DNA of 64,000 nt from Mesodorylaimus sp. YZB2_4 (Eukaryota; Nematoda; Enoplea; Dorylaimida; Dorylaimidae), in assembly GCA_030248295.1 (NCBI GenBank), contig JASANH010000123.1:372001-436000 (forward strand), in the 5' to 3' direction. Positions within the stretch are counted from its first letter, which is position 1; each line of letters begins with the position of its first letter. The notes beneath the pieces were generated by a model. The model ran no database searches and had not been told where the DNA came from. It saw only the letters and a program-made list of their open reading frames with translations. Positions 43,293 through 53,193 of the stretch are shown one piece after another. The position numbers and the translations under genes were made by a program.

Positions 43293-46200
43293 ATGAAGGT
43301 TGATTTCGTTGTTGTCCATCAAATTTTCGTTTTGATTGCTGGTCTCTCACAATTCCCACCTTGCTTGTGTACAAAGACGGATGTTTGTCGAGCCAAAGAT
43401 TTTCTGCTGCATTACGATTGGTCAACCAGAGATGCCAGTTCAGGATGCTTCCGCCGTGATGTATCAGATGGGTCGAGTGGAGTGAAAAATGGGACGTTCC
43501 ATTTCAAGGAGCTAGTCTTTCCTGAAGAAGAGTAAGTTGTACCGTCTTGGTACCCAAGGTTTTTCTTTTCCTTAAAATCCATCGTTCGCAGCTGGAAACT
43601 TGTGTCTGAAACTATATTTTATTCGTCCAACAGTCTTCAGGGAAAATAATTACGACATTAAAAACTCGTTTTTACTTGCTATATTTTCTACACACACTTT
43701 AGCTGCGCGGTAAAGCTGGGTTTTAGCTGCATGGTAAAGTTGGGTTTCAGCTGCATGGTAAAGTTGGGTCTCGGCATATCTTTTCCTTACAGCTTCTAAC
43801 GTTTCAGCTTTTTTATAGCAGTTCAGACTGGATGATGAGTATGTAGCCAGAAGTAAATACTTGCAGCAGCATAACAAATTTCTGGTGTGAAAGAGTAAAA
43901 TATAGTTTTGGACAGGATTCCCGCACTAGCAATCAGAACCAGCATGTAATTTGCGGATTTGTGTGACAAGTATTCTTGAGAAGTTCGACTTCAGGCACCT
44001 GATATCGCTTCATCTCAGAATCAACTGGAAAGCACTCAGTCCAGTCTCAGACTCAGGATTGAAGACAAACCTCAGTACTGATAAGAAAACTGCATCCACC
44101 TCTTGCTTTAGTCTCGATCTATGGATCACTACCAGCCAACAATTCATTGATTACGAATCACTCGTACAAATCCAAAATCATCGTGAACAGAACCGATCTG
44201 ATTTTGGTTACTCGCAATTCTCATATGATTTACTGATAAGTGATAAATTGGGGCCCAATCGATTGATTCCCGATACCAGGCACGAATTATGTCGTAACCG
44301 GACTTATCCTATTGAGGATCTGATGCCGACGAGCATCGTTATCTGTTATCACAACGAGGGCTTATCAGTGCTGATACGAATGATAAATAGCATTCTCCAA
44401 AGGACACCAGAGAAGTTACTGCACGAAATTTTATTGATCGATGATTGGAGCGATCCAGGTAAGGGGTTTTGGATGTTCGAATCTACATGCTTATCAGGCA
44501 TCACTACCACTCTTGCACGCAGTAGCCTTTTTGAGTGCCAAATGTCTGCTTCTCTAGAGTATCAGTAGCGCAGCTGAGATGCTGCGCTACTGATCAACAG
44601 GACACATCTAGTTATGTAAGTTTTGTTATCACTCATCAGTCAGTCATCACATCAGTTATCACCCATCAGTCATCAGTTATCCCTTATCTGCGATCACTTA
44701 TCATCGATGACTAATCATTTAAGAGAGGCATTCTGTAAGGTTCGACCCATGTGAAACATAAGTTGCCAAGTGAAATTTTTTGACCCTTCTTTTTATTTGT
44801 GAATTTGATGCACCCATGAGTGTTGATAGTGACGCAACAGTGCTTTTTTGTGCCCACTCGATTTTCACCAAGTTATCCCAAAAACCGGTTTTTTGAAAGT
44901 GCTTCAGCAATATCGGCCATAAATCACTCATCCTTTGGTCTTTCCTGATCAACGACACATCAGCGTGTTTGCGAATGGACGATGAGTCGAATGCTTGCCG
45001 CGAACAGTTTCTATCTCCTACCTGTCTTGAGATGTTGGGCGCCAAAGTCGAGGTACCCTTCAAATTTACGACTTTTATACCTCCTGTTCGTTTATGCTAA
45101 CTGGGAGACGGGGTTTGGCCAGCCTAAAATATGCCTTATCCATCTAGCTTTCAGCATGACCCCCATCGTCTATACGTTAGCTTTACATTTAATATCCAAA
45201 TATGCGAAAAACTGCCTTAGGGAATTTTGAGAAAAATCCATTTTTGAAAATCTTGCGAAACAATTCATACAACCAGACATTTATTTCCGGATAGAGCTCA
45301 AAAGATGCTCAAAGTATCTCCCAGTTAGCTTGAAAGAACTTGAGGTATAGAATTCGTAAATTTGGAGGGTGCCTACTACTTTGGCGCCATATCTCGAGAC
45401 AGGTAGTAGGTAATTAGAACACCCAGAACACCTATTTTCGTGACAAGCATTAGATTCCTCGTCCATTTGCGAACACGCTGAGGTGTCGTTGATCAGGAAA
45501 GACCGAAAGATAAGTGAGTTATGCCCGATATCTCTAAAGCACTTTCAAAAAAACGTTTTTTGGGATAATCCCGTGAAAATCGAGTGTGCACAAAAAAGCA
45601 TTGTTGCGGCACTATCAACACTCATGGGTGCATCTAATTCACACATAAAAAGGAGGCTCAAATAATTCCACTTGGCAACCCCTGGGTCGGCCCTTACAGA
45701 AAGCCCTTTCAGCCCCATCCTTATCAGTCGTTGGTCTTATCAGTCGTTGGTCTTATCAGTCGTTGGTCTTATCAGTCGTTGGTCTTATCAGTCGTTGGTC
45801 TTATCAGTCGTTGGTCTTACCAGTCGTTGGTCTTATCAGTCGTTGGTCTTATCAGTCGTTGGTCTTACCAGTCGTTGGTCTTATCAGTCGTTGGTCTTAT
45901 CAGTCGTTGGTCTTATCAGTCGTTGGTCTTATCAGTCGTTGGTCTTATCAGTCGTTGGTCTTACCAGTCGTTGGTCTTATCAGTCGTTGGTCTTACCAGT
46001 CGTTGGTCTTACCAGTCGTTGGTCTTATCAGTCGTTGGTCTTATCAGTCGTTGGTCTTATCAGTCGTTGGTCTTACCAGTCGTTGGTCTTATCAGTCGTT
46101 GGTCTTATCAGTCGTTGGTCTTACCAGTCGTTGGTCTTATCAGTCGTTGGTCTTATCAGTCGTTGGTCTTATCAGTCGTTGGTCTTATCAGTCGTTGGTC

Positions 46201-48587
46201 TTATCAGTCGTTGGTCTTATCAGTCGTTGGTCTTATCAGTCGTTGGTCTTATCAGTCGTTGGTCTTATCAGTCGTTGGTCTTATCAGTCGTTGGTCTTAT
46301 CAGTCGTTGCTCTTATCAGTCGTTGCTCTTATCAGTTATCAGTCTTATCATGCTCAAAAGCTTATCACTACGACCCCTCTTTTACAGACTTGATCCTGGA
46401 ACCATTTCTGCTCAAATATGGTCAAACGAGGTGGCCTGGAGAGAAAGTCAAGCTGTCAAGAACAGAAGAGAGGTTAGGTCTGATTCGATGTCGTGTTCAC
46501 GGAGCGCACATGGCGACTGGACAGGTACCACCTTCTCAGTTGACTCCCCATGGCTTATTTTCTGTTTTTCAGGCCCTTGTATTCCTGGACAGCCACTGTG
46601 AGACCAACCAGGTCTGGCTTGAACCCCTGCTGACCCGTCTGCTGGAATATCCTGACAGGTGGGTGCTAGGAGAATTAGGGGGCGCGTTGTCCGTCCATGC
46701 AGTTCCCTCTTTCAGTGTGGTCGTCCCAGTCGTGGACATCCTGGAGGCAAAGGATTTCAACTACAGCACAACCATGATTGCTCGGGGTGGTTTTCACTGG
46801 GACATGAAATTCCACTGGCTCTACTTCCCTTGGTCCTATTTCGATGATCCAGAGAACTATACCAGGCCGATCCAGTCACCAGCCATCAGTGGCGGCCTGT
46901 TTGCTGTGCGCAAGGCCTTTTTTCATCACATTGGTGATTTCGATTCAGGAATGAATATCTGGGGTGCCGAAAATGTCGAGTTTTCTATACGGGTATGGAA
47001 AATTTGATGATCTGGGGCTCATGTAGGTCGCCTTGAGATGCTGGTTCTATCATCATTTCCTGTTCCTATTCTAAATTTCAGCTTACTAACGCTAGAGCCA
47101 GCCGCTTTTGATCAGGTGCTGCTACACTTTCAGCTTTAGCTTCAGTCTACTGCTGTAGCCCCATTTTTACACAGGAAAAATCACAAAAGATTCTGCGACC
47201 TTGAACAAAGCTCAACTCCAATTCTGCCTGAGGTCGCCTAAATTCTTGGGTTGGGTGGGGGCGTGGCTAGGGCAGTTGACTCGGTGGGGAAGGAGCCGAG
47301 GCGGTATAAGAACAGGACACTGGGTGAGATTAGTGCTCTCCCTCCAGGAAAGCCATTTGTGTGGTCCATCCTATTCGACAGACCTGTGGGGAAAGCCAGG
47401 GAGTTCGATTAGCATGCTTTCAAGGGGCCTGTGCTATCGTTGTCTACATTTTGTTTGTACTGGAAGAGTTCTATGGTTGACTCCAGGGTACGTATACTTG
47501 GTTTGTGTGGTTAAGATTCATGACTTTTGAGACATCGCTGCGCTTGTGAGGGATCCTCTGGTGTTCACTGGGCCATCGAGTTAAGCTTTTCGCCAGCGTG
47601 GGCATCTTAGGACCAGATGCGTTCGACTAGCAGCCAGGCTAGTGTATGATTGCACAGAGCAGTTGCAGGCACCCTGAGGCGCTGCATACACGCACGAGGG
47701 GTTTGTTTAGAAGTGTCTCAGTGATCGCTACTCTACGGGAGTAGGCCTTTCTACCAGGCTGGCTTACAAAGGCCTTGGACCGCTCGCTTATACAGTAAGA
47801 TCAGCCCGAACCCGCCAGCACGTGAGCGTAGAATCTGTCGTACGTCAAACACAGACTGCGGCCTAAGTTCTGTTAAACATGCACCAAAATCGAAGGAGCA
47901 CACTATTTCACACCCATACAGAACTATCGTTCGTAACCAGCGCCCCAACTGTATTATAGTTCCAGGTACATTTACAGGAGCAGCTTAAGCTTTTCTGCAA
48001 AGTCTAGCCCCAGCTTAGGCGCTAAAGGCCGGCTCCAAATCCATGCTTTAGCTGCTGCATCTGTAATTTCTTATTTGCACCACCTAACAGCACTTTTTTA
48101 GTTTGGCAGCCTGACTTCTGGTCATTTCTGGGTCCTTTACCCTGACGTAGGGGTAACAGGCTCAGAAATTGCATTCTGGACTAGCTAACCACATATCAAG
48201 CTTCAAAAACCAGCTGCTATCCCTGGTCAGTCCATTCTGGACTAGCCGCATCACAAACTTTCCTCTTCATCTGTGCCATCCCAATTTCAGGTGTGGATGT
48301 GCGGTGGACGCATAGACACAATCCCGTGCAGTCGAGTGGGCCATGTGTTTCGCTCGTCCAATTCTTACAAAAGAGACAACACAGGTGGCACTTTGCAAAG
48401 AAACGCTATGCGCACAGTCATCGTGTGGTTGGATGAATACAAGGAAAAGTTTTTCAACCTGCGTCCTCACCTGAATGGAGCCGATTACGGTGATGTGAGT
48501 GAGAGAATAGAATTGAGGCAAAGGCTCGGTTGCAAGTCCTTTCAATGGTACATCGATAATGTGTATCCTGAGTTAAAGCAACAGTAA
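43293..48587 (+). CDS. Polypeptide N-acetylgalactosaminyltransferase (GT27) lacking the lectin domain
   Basis: Six exons: 43293-43531, 44136-44458, 46388-46524, 46573-46658, 46716-46992, 48291-48587; all phases agree; 452 residues. It transfers GalNAc to Ser/Thr in the Golgi (mucin-type O-glycosylation). The N-terminal hydrophobic segment ([16 protein letters not shown]) could be the type II anchor. Catalytic landmarks: [40 protein letters not shown], the metal-binding DxH in [66 protein letters not shown], and [11 protein letters not shown]...[15 protein letters not shown]. The stop follows at once, so the usual C-terminal ricin-type lectin domain (about 130 residues) is absent. Introns of 48 and 57 bp sit beside one of 1.9 kb filled by repeats. 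Confidence 0.92.
43594..43913. mobile_element. MITE family 2 copy in GALNT intron 1
   Basis: Ends TGTCTGAAACTATATTTTAT and GAGTAAAATATAGTTTTGGA. The interior has three 25-bp units of AGCTGCATGGTAAAGTTGGG (about 43698-43775). Confidence 0.75.
44724..45711. mobile_element. Foldback element with about 380-bp inverted arms, in GALNT intron 2
   Basis: Left arm (ATTCTGTAAGG...GTTGCCAAGTGAAATT, CATGAGTGTTGATAGTG, TTTCCTGATCAACGACAC, CTAACTGGGAGA) is mirrored at the right (TCTCCCAGTTAG, GTGTCGTTGATCAGGAAAG, ATCAACACTCATGGGTGC, ATTCCACTTGGCAAC, CCTTACAGAAAG). A solo arm is near 8607-8730. No coding content. Confidence 0.8.
45721..46330 (+). repeat. Minisatellite: about 38 copies of a 16-bp unit TTATCAGTCGTTGGTC
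   Basis: Nearly perfect array with a C/T variant (TTACCAG against TTATCAG) and terminal TTGCTC variants. It lies in GALNT intron 2 and ends about 55 bp before the acceptor at 46387. A 16-bp unit without stops makes all three forward frames open with a 16-residue period; these ORFs are artefacts. Confidence 0.97.
46993..48290. other. GALNT intron 5, no other gene seen
   Basis: About 1.3 kb with short unsupported ORFs. Confidence 0.55.
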
Positions 48588-50127
48588 ATTACTTTGATCA
48601 AACTGATGAAATCGAATTAGATCTGAGTTTAAAATCTATGCGTTTCAATTAATTACGTCACGGTCGCAAATGATTTTAAGTCCCAGACGATTATAGTGCA
48701 TTTCGCTGCTTATACATGAAATCAGCGAAACCAAGCGCAATTTACAATCAGGATTACGTCACGGTCGCAAATGACAAATTCCGCCAGGGTTATGGCTACA
48801 GAAGGCCTTGGACTGCTCGCTTGCCTATGATCAGTCCAAACTGGATCAAGTGAACGTGAATATTGTACCACAAAAAAAGCCGTCACTATGAGGCCACTGC
48901 TCGAACTGACGATCATCCATCGAGATTCGAAACCAGGGCTTCGCCTTTTGGCTACAGAGCTGTTCCGGACCTGGAGAACCAAAAATAACAAGGAAGGCAT
49001 GCTGATGAAACATTGCTTTTTGCCGACGTGCCCTGCGACTAGAAGACTCCATGGAATAAGAAAATTGCTTACGAGAACTCAGGTGTGAGCAAAAACCTGT
49101 CTTACATGCGCAACAGCGAGGGCATGCGAATTTGGCTTTGAGCTAAGACTTTGATAGCACAAACTGTGACAAATAATTTTTGACGTCAACTGATCGATCG
49201 CTTGGTGCACTACAGACTTCACTACGGAACAGACTTTTCACTATTATTGATCGATCAATTAACCAGTCAGCCATTTATATCGATCACTGGGTCAAACTTA
49301 GCCTGATTGGCCCGCATATCGTAGTTCTCTTAGCTAATTATCAGTTTTCCAATCCCCAATCATATCGATTTTTATCCATTTTTCGCTTTGGCTCCTCTTG
49401 TATCGACCAAAATCACTTTATCTAAGCAATGGTCGCTGATTATAACCTTGTTCCGATTGTTTCTGTATCTTTCTTATCATCACTTATAGGCCGTAGGTCT
49501 GTTACATTGAGCCGACGTTTTTGCGCAATAGGCAGAAAATATTTTTCTTCGATATCTGTAGCATCTCTGGAAAAATTACCGCGTGGGGTACGTACTGTAT
49601 ATCTCTTCTATTTCAAGCTATAAGCCTATGTTTGTGGAAGAAAATTTAAAATTCAATTTTGGCGGGAATATCCTACGAACGGTGAGACATAAAGCCTATT
49701 GAAAAAGCATTCGACCTCACAGAAACCTTGTATCAAGTATGGATAGTGCACGATAATCCAACGTTTGCAATGTGAAATGTAGTCCCTACGTTTTCCTTTC
49801 CTCCCATGTGCCCCCGGTGGCTCTGGCCAGCCCATGGCCGTCATCAACAATTTGTAGCCAACTTATGACGTGCAACGATCTTTGCCAGCCTGGCCAACGT
49901 GGAAATACCCACACGTTTCCAGTCTTCGCCTGAGCTAATGCCCCAGCGGACTGGAAGTATCTACTGTTCGGGTATTGCCTTGTAGTTCCAGTCCGACTGT
50001 GGTATCCTCCCCAGGTGTGGGGTGGAAGACCTACACGCGTACTAGGTTCGAATCTACTCTGCGCGGTCCCTACTGAAACGGACACTAATATAGACAGGAC
50101 TAGGGTTGCACGACCAAGCTCACAAAA
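48588..50127. other. Gap between GALNT and copy D; nothing recognised
   Basis: A CAGGATTACGTCACGGTCGC-type word is repeated twice (about 48655 and 48752). A weak remnant of the shared vWA-family 5' flank may lie at about 49880-49910 (GATCTTTGCCAGCCTGGCCAA). Confidence 0.45.
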
Positions 50128-51321
50128 ATGTTATCTTCGTCGACTCTATTCTTTGCCCTCCTGATCAACAGCTATGGACGGCTGATCGATTACGAATCGT
50201 TGAACATCGACTTGTGCATTGTTTGTCACGCAAATTTTCTGAATGATGAAGAAAGAATCAAGCAAGTCTTGCTCGAAGGCCTGCCTACATTATTTAATAT
50301 AGGCGACCAAAGCACTCGTCTTTCGCTCGCCTTCAAAGCACAGGCGTTTGAAGTGTTTTTTTCAAATTTAACTGGGAGCATGTCAGTTTTTGAGACCACC
50401 TTGCAAGGTTTCAAGCACATCGATTATCCTGTGATGTCTTGGTTTCACATGATTCGTCTTGCGCGAGATAAAGTTTTCTTCGGGCCTCCGTCAAAGCCAC
50501 GCATCTTTCTTATCATAAATGGTCCACTGTTTGAATTATTGGATGAGCATCTGGTTCCCATCGGAAGCCATGTAAACTATTTGATGGATGCTGGCTGCCT
50601 CATTTTCCTTATATCTAACCCCTCCGGGCAAGACTACGAAGAAGTAACCAGTTTGCTAACAGTTGGGGGAAATAAAGACCACATCTTCAATTTACCTGGC
50701 CCACCACATCAATACTTCACTATCGATGTGCTGAAAGCAGTGAAACGAAGATGGGAGGAAGAGTTGTGCGGGTTGGAAGAGTCCTGTTTCTACAAGAACA
50801 ATGAGCAAAGCGACTGCAGCATAGACGTGTTCACTCCGAACGTATCAGAGTCCAGTGGCGATTGCACGAAACTAGACCTTCCAATCCGTGCTCCATTACC
50901 ACCCAACCCGTGCCCATCATCAGCCTGCGAGGAAACGTGTGACGAGCTGTGGCCATGGTCAGGACCCATCCCCGATTGCAGCGTGCTGTGTGGTCCGACT
51001 GATGTGGCTCGAAATGGTACGCGTCGTTGGAAGAAACTCGAGTTTTGTCACGAATTCTTCAAATGCCCAGAATGCACCACCACCACCACCACCACTACGA
51101 CAACGACTACTACGACCACAATCACAACTACTATGGTAGCGACCACGACCATGATCGCAACAACGCCGGCGCCCAGCCACGAAACAGGCCGAGGGCCCGG
51201 GGCGATTATGCCGAGTACAGGTGGAAGTGTTTCTGTCGTGTTAGGTCGAGGCAAAAGTTTGAAAGTTAAAATACTTCTCTCTTTTTTCTTTGCTGGAAAT
51301 ATCTTTTACAAAACACAGTAA
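50128..51321 (+). CDS. vWA-like family copy D (intact, long Thr stalk)
   Basis: Intronless, 397 residues, ATG at 50128 before a signal peptide (MLSSSTLFFALLINSYG). Degenerate vWA-like domain: SLNIDLCIVC in place of the DxSxS metal site, IGDQSTRLSL, KPRIFLIING, DAGCLIFLIS, VGGNKDHIF. The cysteine-rich region includes CDELWPWSGPIPDC and CHEFFKCPEC, then a Thr-rich stalk of about 33 residues encoded by (ACN) repeats, heavily O-glycosylatable. The C-terminus (GRGKSLKVKILLSFFFAGNI) differs from copies A and C, with a shorter hydrophobic tail, so membrane anchoring is less certain. It starts about 1.5 kb downstream of the GALNT gene on the same strand. Confidence 0.72.
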   Translation: MLSSSTLFFALLINSYGRLIDYESLNIDLCIVCHANFLNDEERIKQVLLEGLPTLFNIGDQSTRLSLAFKAQAFEVFFSNLTGSMSVFETTLQGFKHIDYPVMSWFHMIRLARDKVFFGPPSKPRIFLIINGPLFELLDEHLVPIGSHVNYLMDAGCLIFLISNPSGQDYEEVTSLLTVGGNKDHIFNLPGPPHQYFTIDVLKAVKRRWEEELCGLEESCFYKNNEQSDCSIDVFTPNVSESSGDCTKLDLPIRAPLPPNPCPSSACEETCDELWPWSGPIPDCSVLCGPTDVARNGTRRWKKLEFCHEFFKCPECTTTTTTTTTTTTTTTITTTMVATTTMIATTPAPSHETGRGPGAIMPSTGGSVSVVLGRGKSLKVKILLSFFFAGNIFYKTQ

Positions 51322-51604
51322 TTTAGGTCTCTCGCATTCTCTGTTTTCAACTCACATGATTTTTTTATGTTTTGATCGTTTACTTATTGATTTTAGTTTG
51401 AAATATTGACCATCTACTCATCAGCATATCATTTCATATTTTTGCGCTGTATTTTTTTGTAGAATACAAATACAAAAACCTGAGATTTTATATGATCTTC
51501 ATGGACGTTGTGGCAACAATTAAGTTCAGATAGTTTTGTTACAAAGGACACAAAATTTAGTAAAGGACGTGATTGGTTTGTTGAGCAGGGATAACGGACT
51601 TGGT

Positions 51605-51735
51605 TTTACTGTCAAACTTGTAGCCAGCGCCCCAAGCGGTCGGGAGAATCGATACCTCCCCTGGCTGGGAGACGTCAACCTCTCGGGTTGATGTTTCAGC
51701 TGTAGTCGCAAGACTTGCCTGCTCCAGGAGAAGTT
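51605..51735. repeat. Dispersed repeat (GGGTTGATGTTTCAGC family)
   Basis: Same family as 31800-31930 and, inverted, 34903-34985. Confidence 0.65.
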
Positions 51736-52443
51736 TTTGGGTCTCGAATATCTCCCACCGCCTGGGTTCGCTCGTTAACCCGCTAACACTGTAAGACTGA
51801 TGTTCGAGTTTCTATTTTTCCTCTCGCACCACACTCTGCTCCTGTTCCAGCGCAAGAAAAGTTGGGCCGGTCTCCTCACAATCAGCCATAGAGATAAAAA
51901 GAGCGCCCACTACCTTCGTCTTCTCTTGGTATTACCTCCCGGGGCCCGTTGCATAAACGCCGTACCAAGTCAACTTTTTATGCCGACTCATTTGCCCATG
52001 CTTTAGCATATAACTGCGTATGACCCCAGCAGGGGCGAGCGCGACGTCGGAAAGTAGGCATAAAACTGGACAAAAATTCAAGCTACTTGGTCTGAGCTTT
52101 GGCGAGTGTGTATGTTCATAAAGACTGTAACACACTTTACACTCGAATGGCATGCGGCTTGGCGGCCTAATCTGAACGTGGGAGCAGACCATCATCTGGA
52201 AAAGGCTGGGCCGACTGGCAGCAATAGAGGTGGTTCCTCGGAAACAGTCGACTGGTGGACCTCCTTGGAGGCACCAAGTCCACTGTTTCTCTACAGTGCT
52301 CAGGAGTCCAGAGGAAGCACCGCCGGAGTTCCGCTGGGCTCATGAGCTTACTGAACAGCGATTTTGCGATTTTTCTGCAAAAAAAGATATTTAATGCGTT
52401 AACGAATCTTTTGAGAACCCGTTAACGATTAACGATATGTTAT

Positions 52444-52507
52444 TTTTTGGGATATCCTTAACGAACCATAACGTTAACGTTATCGTTCGTTAAGGATATC
52501 CCAAAAA
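52444..52507. repeat. 64-bp near-perfect palindrome
   Basis: TTTTTGGGATATCCTTAACG AAC, a centre ATAACGTTAACGTTAT, then the mirror arm GTTCGTTAAGGATATCCCAA AAA. I find only one non-complementary pair in 32. Confidence 0.95.
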
Positions 52508-53193
52508 TTATCGGTTAAGAAAAATTTGGTCAATACAACTAGCGCATAGGTTCCGGGTCAAGGCCCAGGTGCATGGGTCACAGGTGAAATGTCCCTCACA
52601 ACTAGCGCTAGTGAGGGACATTTCACTTTTGTATAACTGTCATAATCGGCTTGAGGCAGGAAATTTTGCGATGTTCAAAGCCCGTAAAATGGTCTATACA
52701 CTCACTTGAGGGTGAAGAGACATGCGACAAGTATGATTTACCTGACCATCTGTTCTAGCACTTTTGCCATATCAATGGTGCTTAGATTTTGCAGCCTGTC
52801 ACAGCGTGCATTGGCTGGTCAAGTTTGCTTCTTTCGAACGAATGCTTAGCAATTTTCCTCTACCACACATTTTGCACCTGTTCCAACGCGAAAAAAAGTA
52901 TGAATAGGAGGCAATTGCTGAGTCGTCTGAAAACAAGCAATGCGTTTTCCATTTCCACTCGACTTACTCCACTCGACTTAACGAGCACAAACTGGTACTT
53001 TGACTAAGACAATATTATAACTAGTTGCGAGTAGATTCGTTCATCTAGTCAATAAAACACTTTAGTCATAAGAGCATTTGGTTTTCTCCTGTTCAAACAG
53101 TCCTTATTTCCGCCTATAAAACAGCTCTTTTTCTCTCATATTTATGTAAACTCGACCCAGACGCCACAATCCCCTTTATTCCCTGCCGCAACA

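Larger units (their letters stand above)
51322..53193. other. Gap with dispersed repeats and palindrome
   Basis: Contains the GGGTTGATGTTTCAGC repeat (51605-51735), GTTAACG-rich sequence with a 64-bp palindrome (52444-52507), and an AACTAGCGC motif repeated around 52540-52620 and near 54265. Confidence 0.55.

Noticed and set aside
44136..44190. Similarity between GALNT FIDYESL and vWA copy D LIDYESLNI
   Set aside because: Only about seven residues, with no further homology; treated as coincidence.
45721..46330. Regular array that could suggest CRISPR
   Set aside because: The units are contiguous 16-mers without unique spacers, inside an intron of an animal gene.
45672..47007. Three long overlapping ORFs with perfect 16-residue repeats ([16 protein letters not shown])
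   Set aside because: They are translations of the stop-free 16-bp minisatellite in all three frames; only the part from 46388 on is real GALNT coding sequence.
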